From positions 62,253,304-62,317,303 of the forward strand of contig OZ038479.1 of NCBI GenBank assembly GCA_964036315.1: a stretch of DNA of 64,000 bases, read 5' to 3'. This stretch comes from Acanthosepion esculentum (taxonomy: Eukaryota > Mollusca > Cephalopoda > Sepiida > Sepiidae). Within the stretch, counting starts at the first letter, position 1; each line of letters opens with the position of its first letter. The notes under the pieces were generated by a model. That model was not told where the DNA came from, searched no databases, and saw only the letters and a program-made list of their open reading frames with translations. The position numbers and the translations under genes were made by a program. Of this stretch, positions 34,152-45,596 are shown piece by piece.

Positions 34152-35436
34152 TGTAACAGAGAGAGATTGACGCACACACTCACATGTATGCACACACGCA
34201 AATATAACGTTTATTGATTGAAAATGGAAAACACGAGGTTACAAAATGTGTCAGCGCTATTAATAGAAAATAATCTAAAACAATGATATATGAAACCTTA
34301 GACGGCTGGTGGATAAAGAGTAAAATTCAAATCGGTTTGGCGAAGTCTTGTTATAGGATCCAGTTTATAAACAAATGCAAGAGGGCAGGAGGCGATGTTT
34401 AATTTGGGTCATTAAAAAAAAATAGACGAAAATAATATTTTTGATAAAAACATATTGAAGTAAATTGGACCGAGGAGGTAAGGTCAGTGTATGTTTACCG
34501 CTAGCGAAATCTGATCTAAACATAAGTTGTATCCGCTGAATTTGGTCATCGAAAAAGAAAATTGAAATGAATATTGAACTAATTAATTTTATCCACTAAG
34601 AGATTTGAAATAGATCTGAATTTAAACTTTGCAAATACACGTGATGATGGCAACACTCGTGTTAAGCGCGTGAACAACCTGGCTTCGGTTTGCTATATAA
34701 ACGCGAGTTTTGCTGAATTGGTAGAGTATTCTCGGAGACTTGGGCGTTGGACGTGAGTCAGGTTGGAGAGTGACGTTGGGAGAGAGAGACTGTCATTGCA
34801 GGATGTCGGTCCAGTGGCGAGTCAGAGATAAGGACTTCAACATCATGGTCGTTGTAGCAGTCGAATTGAAAAGTCGCTGAAACTTAACGTTTGTCACTTA
34901 CAACAACCAACTGAAAGGCTACACTACCACGTAGGGCTGGAATTACGAGTCACATATCCTCCCAAGTTGATTCGGAACGAGTTAATCACACACACACACC
35001 TCTCTCTGTTGGAAAATTGGTAGAGGAGTAGTCCTCTGTTCTTATGTTAATTGCTTTTCTATCTTTTCTGTAAACTTTTTCTACTGTTTTTGTTTTCTTA
35101 TATAAAAGACATCAATATTTTACCCATTGTTGTTCTGCTTCTGCAGATGTTGTTTCCTTGTTTTGCCACATTCTAACTTTCTTGCCTCCCACCCTCACAG
35201 CCGTGCCTACATCCCCAATCGACCGTGAACGTATGGACAACACCCTCCGCTTACTGGATCTAAAAACTAACACAATGTGGGGAGCAGGCGGAACATGGTC
35301 AGTGACCGGTCGAACAATCTACGGGTACTCAGGGCGCGTGCGGCCAGCTACCCCTGAGTTCGGTTCAAACCGAGTGAGCGCCTCAACCCAAAGAGGAAGA
35401 CGCCGGAGGTTGAGGGTCTGAATGGTCGAGTGGTAG
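34152..35436 (+). mobile_element. solo LTR of the inner gypsy family, TSD AGCAG
   Basis: Plus-strand sequence starting TGTAACAGAGAGAGATTGA aligns with the inner element's LTR start. Further shared landmarks are an ATTTGGGTCATTA-like block, CTATATAAACGCG at 34693-34705, TATAAAAGACAT near 35100, and the end region GGAGGTTGAGGG...GTGGTAG. The five bases AGCAG flank both ends (34147-34151 and 35437-35441), matching the 5-bp duplication size of the inner element. No internal sequence is present, so it is an LTR left by LTR-LTR recombination. The ORF at 35158-35421 is part of the LTR. Confidence 0.85.
34693..34705 (+). promoter_or_regulatory. TATA box of solo LTR
   Basis: CTATATAAACGCG lies in the same context as in the inner element's LTRs. 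Confidence 0.5.
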
Positions 35437-35441
35437 AGCAG

Positions 35442-35758
35442 CACACACAGGCAATTGCCTGTAGCTGATATACACACTATAACAAATCCATGTTATATAA
35501 AATAAACTTCTCTTTTTCTAGCATTACAGTCTCTAGTGGGAAAGCATGCCTCTCCAAACTGCCGGTAAGTAGGACTTTGTATAAAAATTTAGACATTTGA
35601 ACTCAGACAGTTGATATCAAAAGGTGTATATTTTCTCCAACTTTTATTTCCTATTTTTATTTCATTAAGAAATAATTCATAAAGTTTCAAGCAGTCATAT
35701 ATTTACCTTCCTTCTGTCATTTTGTTGAAAACATTTTAAGATGTTATAGAGAATATAG
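35442..35758. other. AT-rich non-coding DNA
   Basis: Nothing recognised between the solo LTR and the hairpin at 35759. Confidence 0.5.
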
Positions 35759-35835
35759 AAAATAAAGTGGTCTTGGTGACATTGTTGCGAAGTGGTATTC
35801 ACTTCACAACAATGTCACCAAGATCCCTTTATTTT
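35759..35835. repeat. near-perfect 36-bp inverted repeat (hairpin)
   Basis: Arms 35759-35794 and 35800-35835 are reverse complements with about three mismatches around a 5-base loop. The core is TCTTGGTGACATTGTTG and its complement. Confidence 0.9.
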
Positions 35836-35929
35836 AGGCTTTCATATTTCAATAAAAATAGTCTGTATTATTTTATCACAGTTGTTAACCTAAAAAAAGA
35901 AACAAGTGATGGAATAATCCATACTAACC

Positions 35930-36117
35930 TTTCACCTCTCCAGAATAATCCACTTCAACCAATCAAAACTCTAGTTTCAGCAAACGAAGTTTCCTATTGG
36001 TCAAAAGCCTTAGAACTGTAGCAAATTCACGTGAAAATGCTTTTCCGCGTGCAAGCCACCGGAGCCTATATTTTTGTCCAGAAATCTATAAATAGGAAAT
36101 TCCTGATCGCTTCAAAC
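35930..36117 (+). promoter_or_regulatory. CCAAT/TATA promoter-like cassette, copy 1
   Basis: CCAATCA near 35960, an inverted ATTGGTCA near 35997 and TATAAATAGG near 36089 are spaced like an RNA polymerase II promoter. The preceding GGAGCCT block recurs in the cassettes at 39870 and 43430-43740. The cassette is interrupted just downstream by the LINE at 36136-39275 and continues at 39294 with AGAGAGATACCAAACTGACC. It is probably an LTR promoter rather than a host gene's. Confidence 0.4.
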
Positions 36118-36135
36118 AGTCAGACTTTCATTCCT

Positions 36136-39100
36136 TTCCCCGGTGGTGGCTGGGCGGGGGGTCCCTAGAGATAGCCTTAGCTAGGGAGGCTGTGGAGCGT
36201 TCGAATAGCGAGCGCTACATGAGCCAGGTAATTAGACATAGGTTAAGCAAGATGTCTTCCGAAGCTGTGAACATGGGCGCAGTATTGCGCAAGGAAGAGG
36301 TCCGTCGAGGTGGCGATCCTTACATTCGTGAAGTCAAAACCCCGGAGGGACGTACTCTTCGGGCCACTGACGGCATGTGTGAGGCGTTTCGGCGGCATTT
36401 CGAGCGCCGGTTTACCAAGGAGCCTGGTCTCCGTGAGGACGATTTTCGCAGCTATTTGGCTGACTTTCCTTGGCTTTCGCCGACTGAAGCGGCTAGCTGC
36501 GTGGGAGAGATCACGGAAGGCGAGGTCTACGCGACATTGAAGAAGGTCGGCAAAGGCAAGTCGCCCGGTCTGGATGGTTAGCCCTATGAATTGTACTTGA
36601 GGCTGTCGCACATCTTTGTCCCGATTTTGTCTGTGGTGTTCAACAACTGGTTCCGGCAGGGGTCCCTCCCCGACCGGTTTTCCAGGGGTGTGTACACGCT
36701 GTTGAAAAAGGGCAAGAGTGTTGGGGGAAAACTAGATGATTACAGGCCCATAACTCTGCTAAACACAGACTTAAAGACTTTGGCCAAGATCCTGTAGGAG
36801 CGTTTGCAGTCTGTTGCCGAGTCATTGTTGGGTCCGGAGCAGACTTGTTCTGTGAGGGGCCGAACAATTCAAAGCAACCTGCATCTGATCCGCACGATCA
36901 TAGAGGGTGTAAAAGACGACGACGAGGCCGCGCTGATCAATTTGGATCAGTCCAAGGCATTTGATAGGGTTCACCATCGCTACCTTGCTGCTGTCCTGCA
37001 GGCCGCCGGATTCGCACCCGACTTCTCCCGCTGGATTAGCCTCCTGTATCGCTTCCCCAGTGCTGTGGAACGGGAAGCTGTCGAGCGCTTTTGCTCTGTC
37101 TATGTTGGTTTGTCAGGGTTGTCCACTGTCGCCTCTACTTTATGCTTTGCCGTTGGAGCCTCTCCTTCACCGACTGAGGGACGAGGCGTGCAGTCCGGCC
37201 TTACGCGGAATCGCCGTTCCTGGAGCGGCTCGAACCAGGGTTTCTGCGTACGCCGATGACGTATCTGCTTTCGTGTCGTCCCGCAGCGACATTGAGGCGG
37301 TACAGAAGGCGCTGTACCGGTACGAGAAAGTGCCAAGATTAACCGCGACAAGTCGTCCAGCTTGCGGTTAGGTGCCTGGAAGGGGGCCGATCTTCCGGTG
37401 CCCTTCGGTTGGACTCACGGTCCTGTCCGCATTCTTGGAGTGTGGTTTGGACCCGACCTCCAGCTGGAGAAAAATTGGTCTGAAGTACGAGCAAAGGTTG
37501 ACACTGCCGGTCAGACTTGGCGTTGACGGAGGTTGTCCGTGAAGGACAGGACGGAGGTGTGTGCTACATACATTTTCTCTCTTGTTCTTTATTGATTGTC
37601 CGTACTTCCTCTCTGTGACGACCATCGGAAGGCGCTAGAGCGCTCGCTATCCTCCATTTTATGGAGAGGACGCAGGAAACGAGTCTGTGTACAACGTCCG
37701 TGTCATGGGGGGCTGGGAATGCCACACTTAGAGAGCCACAAACGTGCCTCGAGGTTGGCTTTCCTACGCCACGCGTTGACAGGAGATTCGATTTTGGCGG
37801 GGACTGTTAGGGACGCGTTCCCTTTCCTTACTATCAGTCCCCCCATCTCGCGGGTTGAGCACCATCGTAAACCCCGGGATCAATCGGATTTCCTTCGCGA
37901 GTGTCGGTCGGCTTTGTCGGCTGTTCCTCGGTCTAGTGACCTTACACGGCCTAGGAGGGTCTTCTATCGCCTTTTAGTGGAGGGGGCCGCGAAGTATTCC
38001 CTACGTGATACGGTCTGCTTGTCGGAGGATGAGTTTCGCTCTTACTGGTCTTGGGCGCCAGGCGGCGGATTACCTCAGTAACCCTGAGTTTTCCCTTACC
38101 TGGCAATTGGCTCGGAATCGGCTGCCTCTCAATGACAAGGCTTTCATCTGGGACTTGGAGGTTTTGCCAGACTGTGAACGGTGTGGCCTTGGTTTAGAAG
38201 AAACGGCTTCGCACGCCTTCTACCATTGCCCCCGGGTCCGCTCCTTATTGGACCATGTCGGCGAGCTGACGGTTCGTCTCGCTCCCGAAAATCTTGGGCC
38301 CATTGATCGCGCATTCGCGTGTGACAATGTGTCGCCTCTGTATTCCGGGGTGAAACGAATGGTGTGTCTGACGCTGCCAGCCATGGCCCGAATGGTGATT
38401 TGGACGATGCGACAGGAGGAAGTCTTGCGAGGCATCCGTCTTTCTCATCAGGATCTGATCCGATTCTTTGAGCATCAGCTTAAGATGAAGATTAGAACTG
38501 ATAGAAAACGCCTGCATTCGACATTCTTCAGCGAAAGGTGGGTGACTGAGGCGAGCTTGGTTCGTTTGAACGCGGCTAGCCTTGATGCTTCTAGGTCAAC
38601 CTATGTCACATCGGGGTGGTTTCCTGTGGAGTCCTCCCCTTGGTTAGGCTAGACAAGCTTTTGTATACCTAGTTAATGTGAGTAAATGTTGTTCCTGGCT
38701 TGTTCCCAGCTCCATCTTTGGTTATGATCCAAGTTGAGATTCCCAACCTCCCCAGTTTGTTTTTGGTCTCCTTTTTATCTCGACTGGGTCAGCTTTTATA
38801 CTTTCCCATGGCCGTATGATTTTTTTATCCTTTTCCAACTCCCTTAGCGAGAGAGCTTCTTGATTTTGTCTCACGAGCAGAATACAGCGGCCCCTCTGTT
38901 TTGAGGGTTGGGCGGGCCCTACAGCTGTTATGTATATTTAATTTGAATTATGTTAATATTTTAGTTTATTATTGGGTTCATCTCCCTTCCCTCTCATGCT
39001 TCATGATTAAATTTTTATGTATTATTTATTATAATTAAATTCTTATGGTATGGAGCGCGTTTTGTAGGTTCCCCTTGTGAGGATGCGATATTATGGTGTA

Positions 39101-39275
39101 TGGAGGATTGAATGGTGACGGACGAGTTCTTTTGGTGAATGTGGAAATTGTAAATGTAATGTATGAATGGGTCGTGAATCGGATTAACTAGTTATAAGAT
39201 AGTTAGTGATGACGAGCCTCTACCCCTCCCCTTTTTGGCCTTGTGCCACAATTGTGTATTTTGCACAATAAATAG
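36136..39275 (+). mobile_element. L1/Tx1-like LINE, 5'-truncated, 18-bp TSD
   Basis: The 18-mer AGTCAGACTTTCATTCCT occurs exactly at 36118-36135 and 39276-39293 and brackets the element, which identifies a target-primed insertion. The body is GC-richer than its surroundings and encodes a non-LTR reverse transcriptase on the plus strand. It lacks the apurinic endonuclease. A 3' UTR of about 0.6 kb ends in CAATAAATAG, with AATAAA four bases before the end. There is no poly-A tail. Confidence 0.92.
36192..38652 (+). pseudogene. LINE ORF2 reverse transcriptase with zf-RVT end (broken)
   Basis: Read across frames: a region before RT (36192-36578, ending GKGKSPGLDG), then a TAG. Next are PDRFSRGVYTLLKKGK and LDDYRPITLLNTDLK (36591-36797), a second TAG, and INLDQSKAFDRVHHRYL with GFAPDFSRWISLLY (36804-37060). 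After a frameshift come GCPLSPLLYALPLEPLLHRL and the catalytic AYADDVSAFVSS (36961-37371). Further frame changes lead to RPCHGGLGMPHLESHKRA (37596-38081) and a zf-RVT-type Cys-His box, CERCGLGLEETASHAFYHC (38005-38652). These blocks fit the L1/Tx1 group. The catalytic motifs survive, but at least two stops and three frameshifts disable it. Confidence 0.88.
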
Positions 39276-39869
39276 AGTCAGACTTTCATTCCTAGAGAGA
39301 TACCAAACTGACCCACAGAAGTCAAAACTCTGACCAACCACGACTTTGCCGCGCAAAATATCTCTGACTCAACAATCCACAAGCACGCTCTATCTCTTTC
39401 AGGAACGCTATCTAAACATCTCATATAATGCTTTTTAAAAAGTAACATTTTTCTCACTACTAAGTAAACAATCAAATCCTCACACAACTAAAGGTACGCA
39501 ACTCCTACCAATTCTGAACAATAATACAAACAAACTTACGTACACACACTAACTGAACTAGCACAAAGGACAATTTCGTACGTAACTGGAGACTTAGTTT
39601 AATTTTGTGAACAAATCTGTATAGCAATTACAAATACGTTCAAACATTCACAATAATATTCTACGCAGCCAAATACATTCTCATTTATCCATCAAAGTCC
39701 AACTCAATTGTATTCTTGAATTGTATACCAATGTTATTGTTGTACATGTCTTTGCTTTTGTGGGAATCACTTACATGTGCCACACCTCCGCTTTCTTTAA
39801 TATCATTGGTTAATAAATATATGATACTTATTATAGGACAATTTAACCATCGCAGGTAATTCAAATTTT

Positions 39870-40060
39870 TCTCTAAAATCACGGATTGGTCCATTTCCTG
39901 ACCAATCGCATATTCTATTATCTTTTCTATATTTTTACCGCCAAGCAATACGGAGCCTAAAACTTGTTATATAAAGACTCTCGCTGTTTGCCAGCGGCAG
40001 TAGCAGTTCAATTCTTGGAAAATAAGGCACGGCGCTATATTGACATTTTAATTCTTAATT
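39870..40060 (+). promoter_or_regulatory. CCAAT/TATA promoter-like cassette, copy 2
   Basis: GATTGGTCC and GACCAATCG near 39885-39910, then CGGAGCCT near 39950 and TTATATAAAG near 39967. It has the same order as the cassette at 35930. About 360 bases downstream lies TGGTGACCCTAGCC (near 40422), which could be an LTR primer-binding site. The assignment to an LTR is tentative. Confidence 0.35.
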
Positions 40061-41070
40061 ATTACTAATTCAAGTAATCATACTAAATCTTGTTGATATC
40101 ACTCATGAACATTACATCTTTCTACACTGATAAAACACTGTGGAACTATTCTTTATTTAGCTAAGACTTCAATTGAACTTTGTAGTTAAATTACATTCAA
40201 TTTTGTATTCAACATTTATTAGCTAAAATTACCCTTTTTATTAATGGAAAAAGGGAAGCAACTTTCTTTGTACTTATTGTTGAAATTTGTATACCATTGT
40301 TAATACAATATTATTAATGTTCACTGAGCTTGATTATTTTTCTCTCGTGTATTGTTGTTCATAAATTAATGTAGGGTGTTGTTTTACAAGAACACAGCCT
40401 TCTTTGATATTGATTATATCATGGTGACCCTAGCCAACATACTACACCCCTACACTTTCAATCTTCTTGCATGATTTGTTTCTAATATTTTTCTTTAATT
40501 GTTGTGGACGAATGTTTTAAAACACCAACACTAAAAAAAAAATCCTTCTGATCACTCAAAATACATTCGCCAGTCTGCAACACAAGGAAAACATAATTTT
40601 AATATTAAATCTTGCAAATTTATTTTTTTTTAAACCAATTTATTTATATGAATACAAATTTATTTTTTTTAAACCAATTTATTTATATGAATACAAATTT
40701 CATCAAATTTGTTGGTTTGTTTGTCTATAAGCATGACTCTTTAGGTTGTCTAAAAAGTCATGCTAAATTTTTGTAATTATTTTGAATTACTTTAATTGAT
40801 TTTCAAACAAACTGAAACAAAAGTTTATGCACAAATGATAAAACTAAGACTAAATGTCTTAGTTTTATTTTGAGGATAAAGTTGTTGGTATTGCTATGAA
40901 ATGTGTGTGAAATCAGAAGGTTTTTTGTTTTAAGATGATGAGTTTGAAAGCATGTTCTTCATATTAATCACAATAATATTAAGCATAGACATACAAGTTG
41001 AATAAATCTCAAGGCAAAATTGAACAAAGAAACAACGGTTGTCGTGAATTCAATTAGAAAAACACTGAAC
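40061..41070. other. AT-rich non-coding DNA with small repeats
   Basis: A tandem duplication of about 40 bp (unit containing AAACCAATTTATTTATATGA) lies at 40616-40693. A 13-bp-arm hairpin lies at 40838-40868 (ATAAAACTAAGAC and its complement, loop TAAAT). No gene is seen. Confidence 0.55.
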
Positions 41071-41080
41071 ATTTATATAT

Positions 41081-43116
41081 AGGTATGTCCAATTTTGACC
41101 TTTTTAGCGTTTTTTTTAGTTGTTTTTTTGTCAGTTGAAAGACACATTAATTTCGAAATTCTTGTAAAAATTAACTACTTGTTGGATTTTAATGAAAACT
41201 TCAGAACTTATTCAGAAATGAATGAACTTAATTTAGAAATGTTTGTCTCTTTGAAAGTCATGGTATAAATATTTTTTTTTATATCTGTTACCCCCCTCGA
41301 ACTTAATTTTATGAAAACACAAAAAAAAATTTATTTGCAACCTCAATTTTCTTTTTTAATTAAATGCACAAAACTCTGAAAAATCTAAATCATCGATTTT
41401 TTTGTTAAAAAAATGTCCGAAATTGTCCAAACTTTTACCTCAATTGTAAAAATACAAAACCCAATAAAACTAAGACAATATTTAATTAAGAAAGTTTTTA
41501 ATGGCTTTTCTGAATAATATATACGAAGGTAATTATTATCTGAAAGAAAAAAAAAATTTTGATGAACAATAAATTTTTACATTAATTTTCTTTTTTTTTT
41601 CAATTTTAAATACACAATATGACAAAAGGTTGTTATATATTTATACATTAAGTTCTTTCTGCAACCTTATGGAAATGATATATTATGTTCTCTACTTTTT
41701 AAAGATCATAAATTTGAAAGCTTATTAAAATCTGACAACCATAATTATTTTAAAAATAATTTTTAATATTCCAAAATTGTATTTAAAATCGTCTACAACG
41801 AAAGTACGGATGCACATTGTTGAAATAATGTCACATGAGTAGTTTCCTTTGATAGAAGCAAGTTTTTTTTTTACTTCAGAAATGGCTTTGTAACAAGAAA
41901 ACAACGCTTGTCAAGTTTTCTGAATATCGTCGTATTATTTTCAATTTTTTTCTTTTTCTATTGAAATATAATCGAATAGTGGGATAAAAGAAAATATCGA
42001 CTATTTACAATTACAAAAAAAAAAAAAACGCCCTTGGAAGTCCACCCAAATTTTCAAGTTTGAAATCGAATGCATAAATTCATTGTACATTACTTTGGAA
42101 TTATTATCCACACGACAAATTATCAATTAAAACGATTTTTGGAGTTTAAATTTTCTGGAGTTAGCTCGCTACTACTCAAACTAAAAAATACTTGTCGAGT
42201 CAAAACAAAACCAACATAGCTGCTATTAGCATGTTAATTTTATTAATAAATAAAATAAAACTCATATTACTGCCATATAATTATTAATAAATAGAAAAAA
42301 ATCTGCCTTAATAAAAAAGAAATAAAATCTCATTTCATTCAGTTAACCCGTTTCAATTAATGGTGTTTCATGTAATTTTTATATTCTCAGAAAAATATTT
42401 CATGACTGAAATAATAAACCTCAATTTCAAAAAATGTATTTTTTTTACTGTTTTATTTTTACTTGTAAAATTTGATTTTCTTTCATAATTTAAATGTTAT
42501 TTTCAGTGCAGAATTCTTCCTCAAACGTAAGGTAAAAAAAAAAAAAAAATTTGAAAGTGAATTTTTAAAAAAAAAAATCTACTAACCAGATTCACTTAAA
42601 ATTAGAACGAATTATATCACTTTGGCGGTACCGTACAATAAATTTCAGTACCGTAAGTTGTGAATATATTGACGTACATCAATCAACGCCTGTGAAAATA
42701 GACTACCCTGGTGGGAAATATCTCTCTTAAAAAATTTTCTGCTAAAAATGTAAGTAATGTTTCTTTCAAATTACATTAAGTATACTTTAATCATTCTAAA
42801 TTTCCTAAGATAACAAAAGAAAAAGGTGTAATTTATTTTTCATGATTTTTTAACTAACAAACTATGATCTTTCCGACAGAAATGTCGATAAGTTCGATTT
42901 TACGAAATTTTTTGACTCGAAAAAAAAAAAGATTTTTAATAAAATTTTTAACATTTATAGGAAGGATTAAAAAATCTGAAAAAATATTCAGAAAATACTT
43001 TGGTCTTTCCTCTTTAATAACAACATAAATATTTAAACCTTAAAAATTGTTTTATCAATTTGGGGACCTTTTGTCGTCAAGGTATACCACTTTTTAGCGA
43101 AATATTGGACATACCT
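41081..43116. mobile_element. non-autonomous inverted-repeat DNA element, about 2.0 kb
   Basis: The left end AGGTATGTCCAAT (41081) and right end ATTGGACATACCT (ending 43116) are perfect reverse complements over 13 bases. ATTTATATAT flanks both sides directly (41071-41080 and 43117-43126), a candidate 10-bp target duplication. The interior is AT-rich with no transposase frame. A diverged relative lies at 19400-20640. The duplication length would suit a Mutator-like element, but AT-rich flanks can match by chance and I do not recognise the termini. Confidence 0.65.
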
Positions 43117-43429
43117 ATTTATATATAATTTGGAAAAGCTTATGTTTTGGTTATAAGGATGTTTGACGAAATGTGAAATAAGTATCTCAATGAGTTACAG
43201 TTCAGGAATGTTCCTTTGTTTAGAAAAATGTTCACATGTAATATTAAGGAAAATTTATCGAGGGATAAATTTGAAAGTAATGTAATACGAGATTTTCGTT
43301 GATTTTTGTTTGTTCTTGTATTGACAGAGTTATTCACCCTGGACTGTATTTTTGGTCTTATGCTTGAATTACAATTTCTGTTTAGTAGTGTAGATAACAC
43401 TTTTCTTAGAAATGTGTAATGAATTCAGA

Positions 43430-43740
43430 GAGAGACAGAAAGAGGTTGAAAGTTGAGTCAAGTGTTGACGCGCGAAAAGTCCTTTAATAAAAATGTAGAC
43501 ACGCGTGGATCTGTGTGGAATCTCTCTGAAGGCGAATCACTGACTAGTGAATTGGGCTGAAATTTGTCCTTTTATTTACTCTGAGAAGTTGAAACAGGCT
43601 CCAGCGATTTTGGCGGTAAAACAAATTTTTGGCGATGGATACACATTCGACCAATAATAAGCCGAGTTTCACAATGTGTGGTGTTGATTGGTTCAAACTA
43701 GCTTTTATGGAATCGTCCATATTTTTCCACTCACCCCCGT
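43430..43740 (-). promoter_or_regulatory. CCAAT/TATA promoter-like cassette, copy 3 (inverted)
   Basis: On the minus strand: ACCAATCAACACC, ATTGGTCG, then CTGGAGCCTG, TAAATAAAAGG, and about 60 bases later AGAGAGATTCCACACAGATCC. The last block aligns with AGAGAGATACCAAACTGACCC at 39294, the downstream half of copy 1. Confidence 0.35.
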
Positions 43741-44070
43741 TAAAAAATAGACTATTTTATTTTTAGTTTTGCTTTCTTATCACTCACATGCAGCTGACAT
43801 GTAGAATGAATCAAAAAGAGTTCAAATTTGAAGCAGAGTATAACTCTTTTTACTTTGAAATTAAGAAAAAACAATTGTTTATCTATTTAGTGTAGAAATG
43901 AACAGAAATGATTACCATCAAGAATTATTAAATATATTATTGGTGACAAACAAAAGTTTATTAAAAGAAATCCAACAGATGGAAATAATAAAAACTTAAA
44001 ATTTGTTAGGAAAAATATTTAAGTTAGCTCCTCCTCAGTTCTTTAATCCTTCAACGGGTCTCCCCCCGGC

Positions 44071-44078
44071 TATAAATA
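44071..44078 (+). promoter_or_regulatory. TATA box of short LTR element
   Basis: TATAAATA about 55 bases into the LTR. It is missing in the partial 3' LTR, which has a small deletion here. Confidence 0.4.
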
Positions 44079-44085
44079 CTGGCTG

Positions 44086-44088
<3 letters not shown>

Positions 44089-44152
<64 letters not shown>
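44089..44152. repeat. (TC)n microsatellite within LTR
   Basis: Uninterrupted TC repeats; the partner LTR has a shorter tract near 45660-45690. Confidence 0.97.
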
Positions 44153-44154
<2 letters not shown>

Positions 44155-44524
44155 TAGGCCTTGGGCAGCTACCTCGCGCGGAGGCAAGGTAAAAATCTCT
44201 CTTTTTCCACATACCCCAATATGTGACCTCTCACAGATACAGCGTTTCCCAAATTCTGGGAACGCTCTAAGAACAATACACGTACGTACGAACACTTACA
44301 ACACACGCACATAATTTCTCCATACAAACTCTATGTAACTTTTCATGTCTTTGTTTAACTTGTTTTGTTATTAATATATATTTGTTTACCCATGTATATC
44401 GGTTTTCTTTTTCTTCTTTGAACTTAATTAAAGTCGGACATTCTCATGTAGCTGGACCCGCCAGCAGGAAAGTTTAACCTTCTGATATTTCTTCACATCT
44501 TCACCCCGCACGGTCCGCTACATA

Positions 44525-44545
44525 TGGTGACTTCCTGACGTGATT
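44525..44545 (+). other. tRNA-Trp-like primer-binding site
   Basis: TGGTGACTTCCTGACGTGATT closely resembles the CsRn1-type site TGGTGACCCCGACGTGATT, with a small insertion. It lies two bases from the LTR end. Confidence 0.65.
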
Positions 44546-45151
44546 TAAAGTTTCAACTCCTGCTAACACACACAAGACGATATATATGTACAAGCACATT
44601 CTTATAGAGACCTTCCAAATGAGAGCCAGTCAAAACGACATAATATTGGAAACTTCTTTTCTATCCTACGCACGCCGTACTCTTTCTATCAACAAAATAA
44701 CTTTTAATTCACTACAACATGTCTACAGTCTACAAAACAACTTTCTCCTGCACGGCAAAAGGAATTCCTCCTACAACACGTGGAAACTGCAATTGCTACT
44801 ATGAGCGAGCCTCACAACTCTTTCTCCGCACTGGTCTATATTTGCTTGACCTTTTCTTTCTCTCTTGACTTTTGACCTTAATTTCACCCGGCTTACCAAA
44901 CGGAGAACGCAAGGCCATTTTTAACTAAATTCAACTCTCTTCCTCTGGACTGAAATAGATAAAGTGTGAACCACATCTCAAACAAAGGCGACTCACCGTC
45001 CTTTATCTTACCCTGCAATGATGCAACACGAATTATCTAAGAATTTGCGAGAACGATATTCTACCGTCAATAATAGCAAATTCTCCCAACATTCATTCGA
45101 CACTCGGTAGAAATTCTACATCAGCTCAACTTGGCCCTGGGGTAGAGCGAC

Positions 45152-45448
45152 GTGCTCCCCCCTCTCACCTTCACTTGGCCGACCATCGTCGCTGACCACA
45201 AGAAGCAGTCAAGCCTAGTAGCAGCAGCCACCAACTTCGCCACAACGCTGCTACCATTAAACATGGTACGCCAATTTTATCCACGCATCCCAAACAAACA
45301 ACCTCATCTTTCAAGCAAAACTACGACCAGGCCAGCAAGCAGGTTGACGGGACGACAAACCCAACCCTACGTGGAGCATTGGAAAAAAGAGCAAACGCTG
45401 AACACTATCGACGTTCTTCCAGGACGTGCCCTGACTCTGACCCACTAG
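45152..45448 (+). other. open frame inside short LTR element, unknown
   Basis: 98 codons in the element's direction, beginning MLPPLTFTWPTIVADHKKQS and rich in Thr, Arg and Leu. No Gag, Cys-His box or enzyme motif is seen. It could be a remnant of a Gag leader or of no significance. Confidence 0.25.
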
Positions 45449-45596
45449 AGAAATGCACAGCACCCAACAAGCACATTTCGTCGAATCACGCATCGCAAAC
45501 ACAGACACATTTTCTTTTCTGTGCAAAAGAACAATTTTCAAAACTTTTTACATAATAAAAGTTTGCTTTCTACAACTTTTATCCTGAGAGGAAATA

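Larger units (their letters stand above)
44017..44522 (+). repeat. 5' LTR of short LTR element
   Basis: About 506 bp. It contains TATAAATA at 44071-44078, a (TC)n tract at 44089-44152, and ends TACA just before the primer site. Confidence 0.65.

Noticed and set aside
35415..35445. A-box-like TGGTCGAGTGGTAGAGC at the end of the solo LTR
   Set aside because: No B box follows, and the sequence is explained as the LTR end next to its AGCAG duplication.
36243..38517. Minus-strand ORFs over the LINE (36243-36611, 37100-37351, 38220-38517)
   Set aside because: They are antisense shadows of the plus-strand reverse transcriptase.
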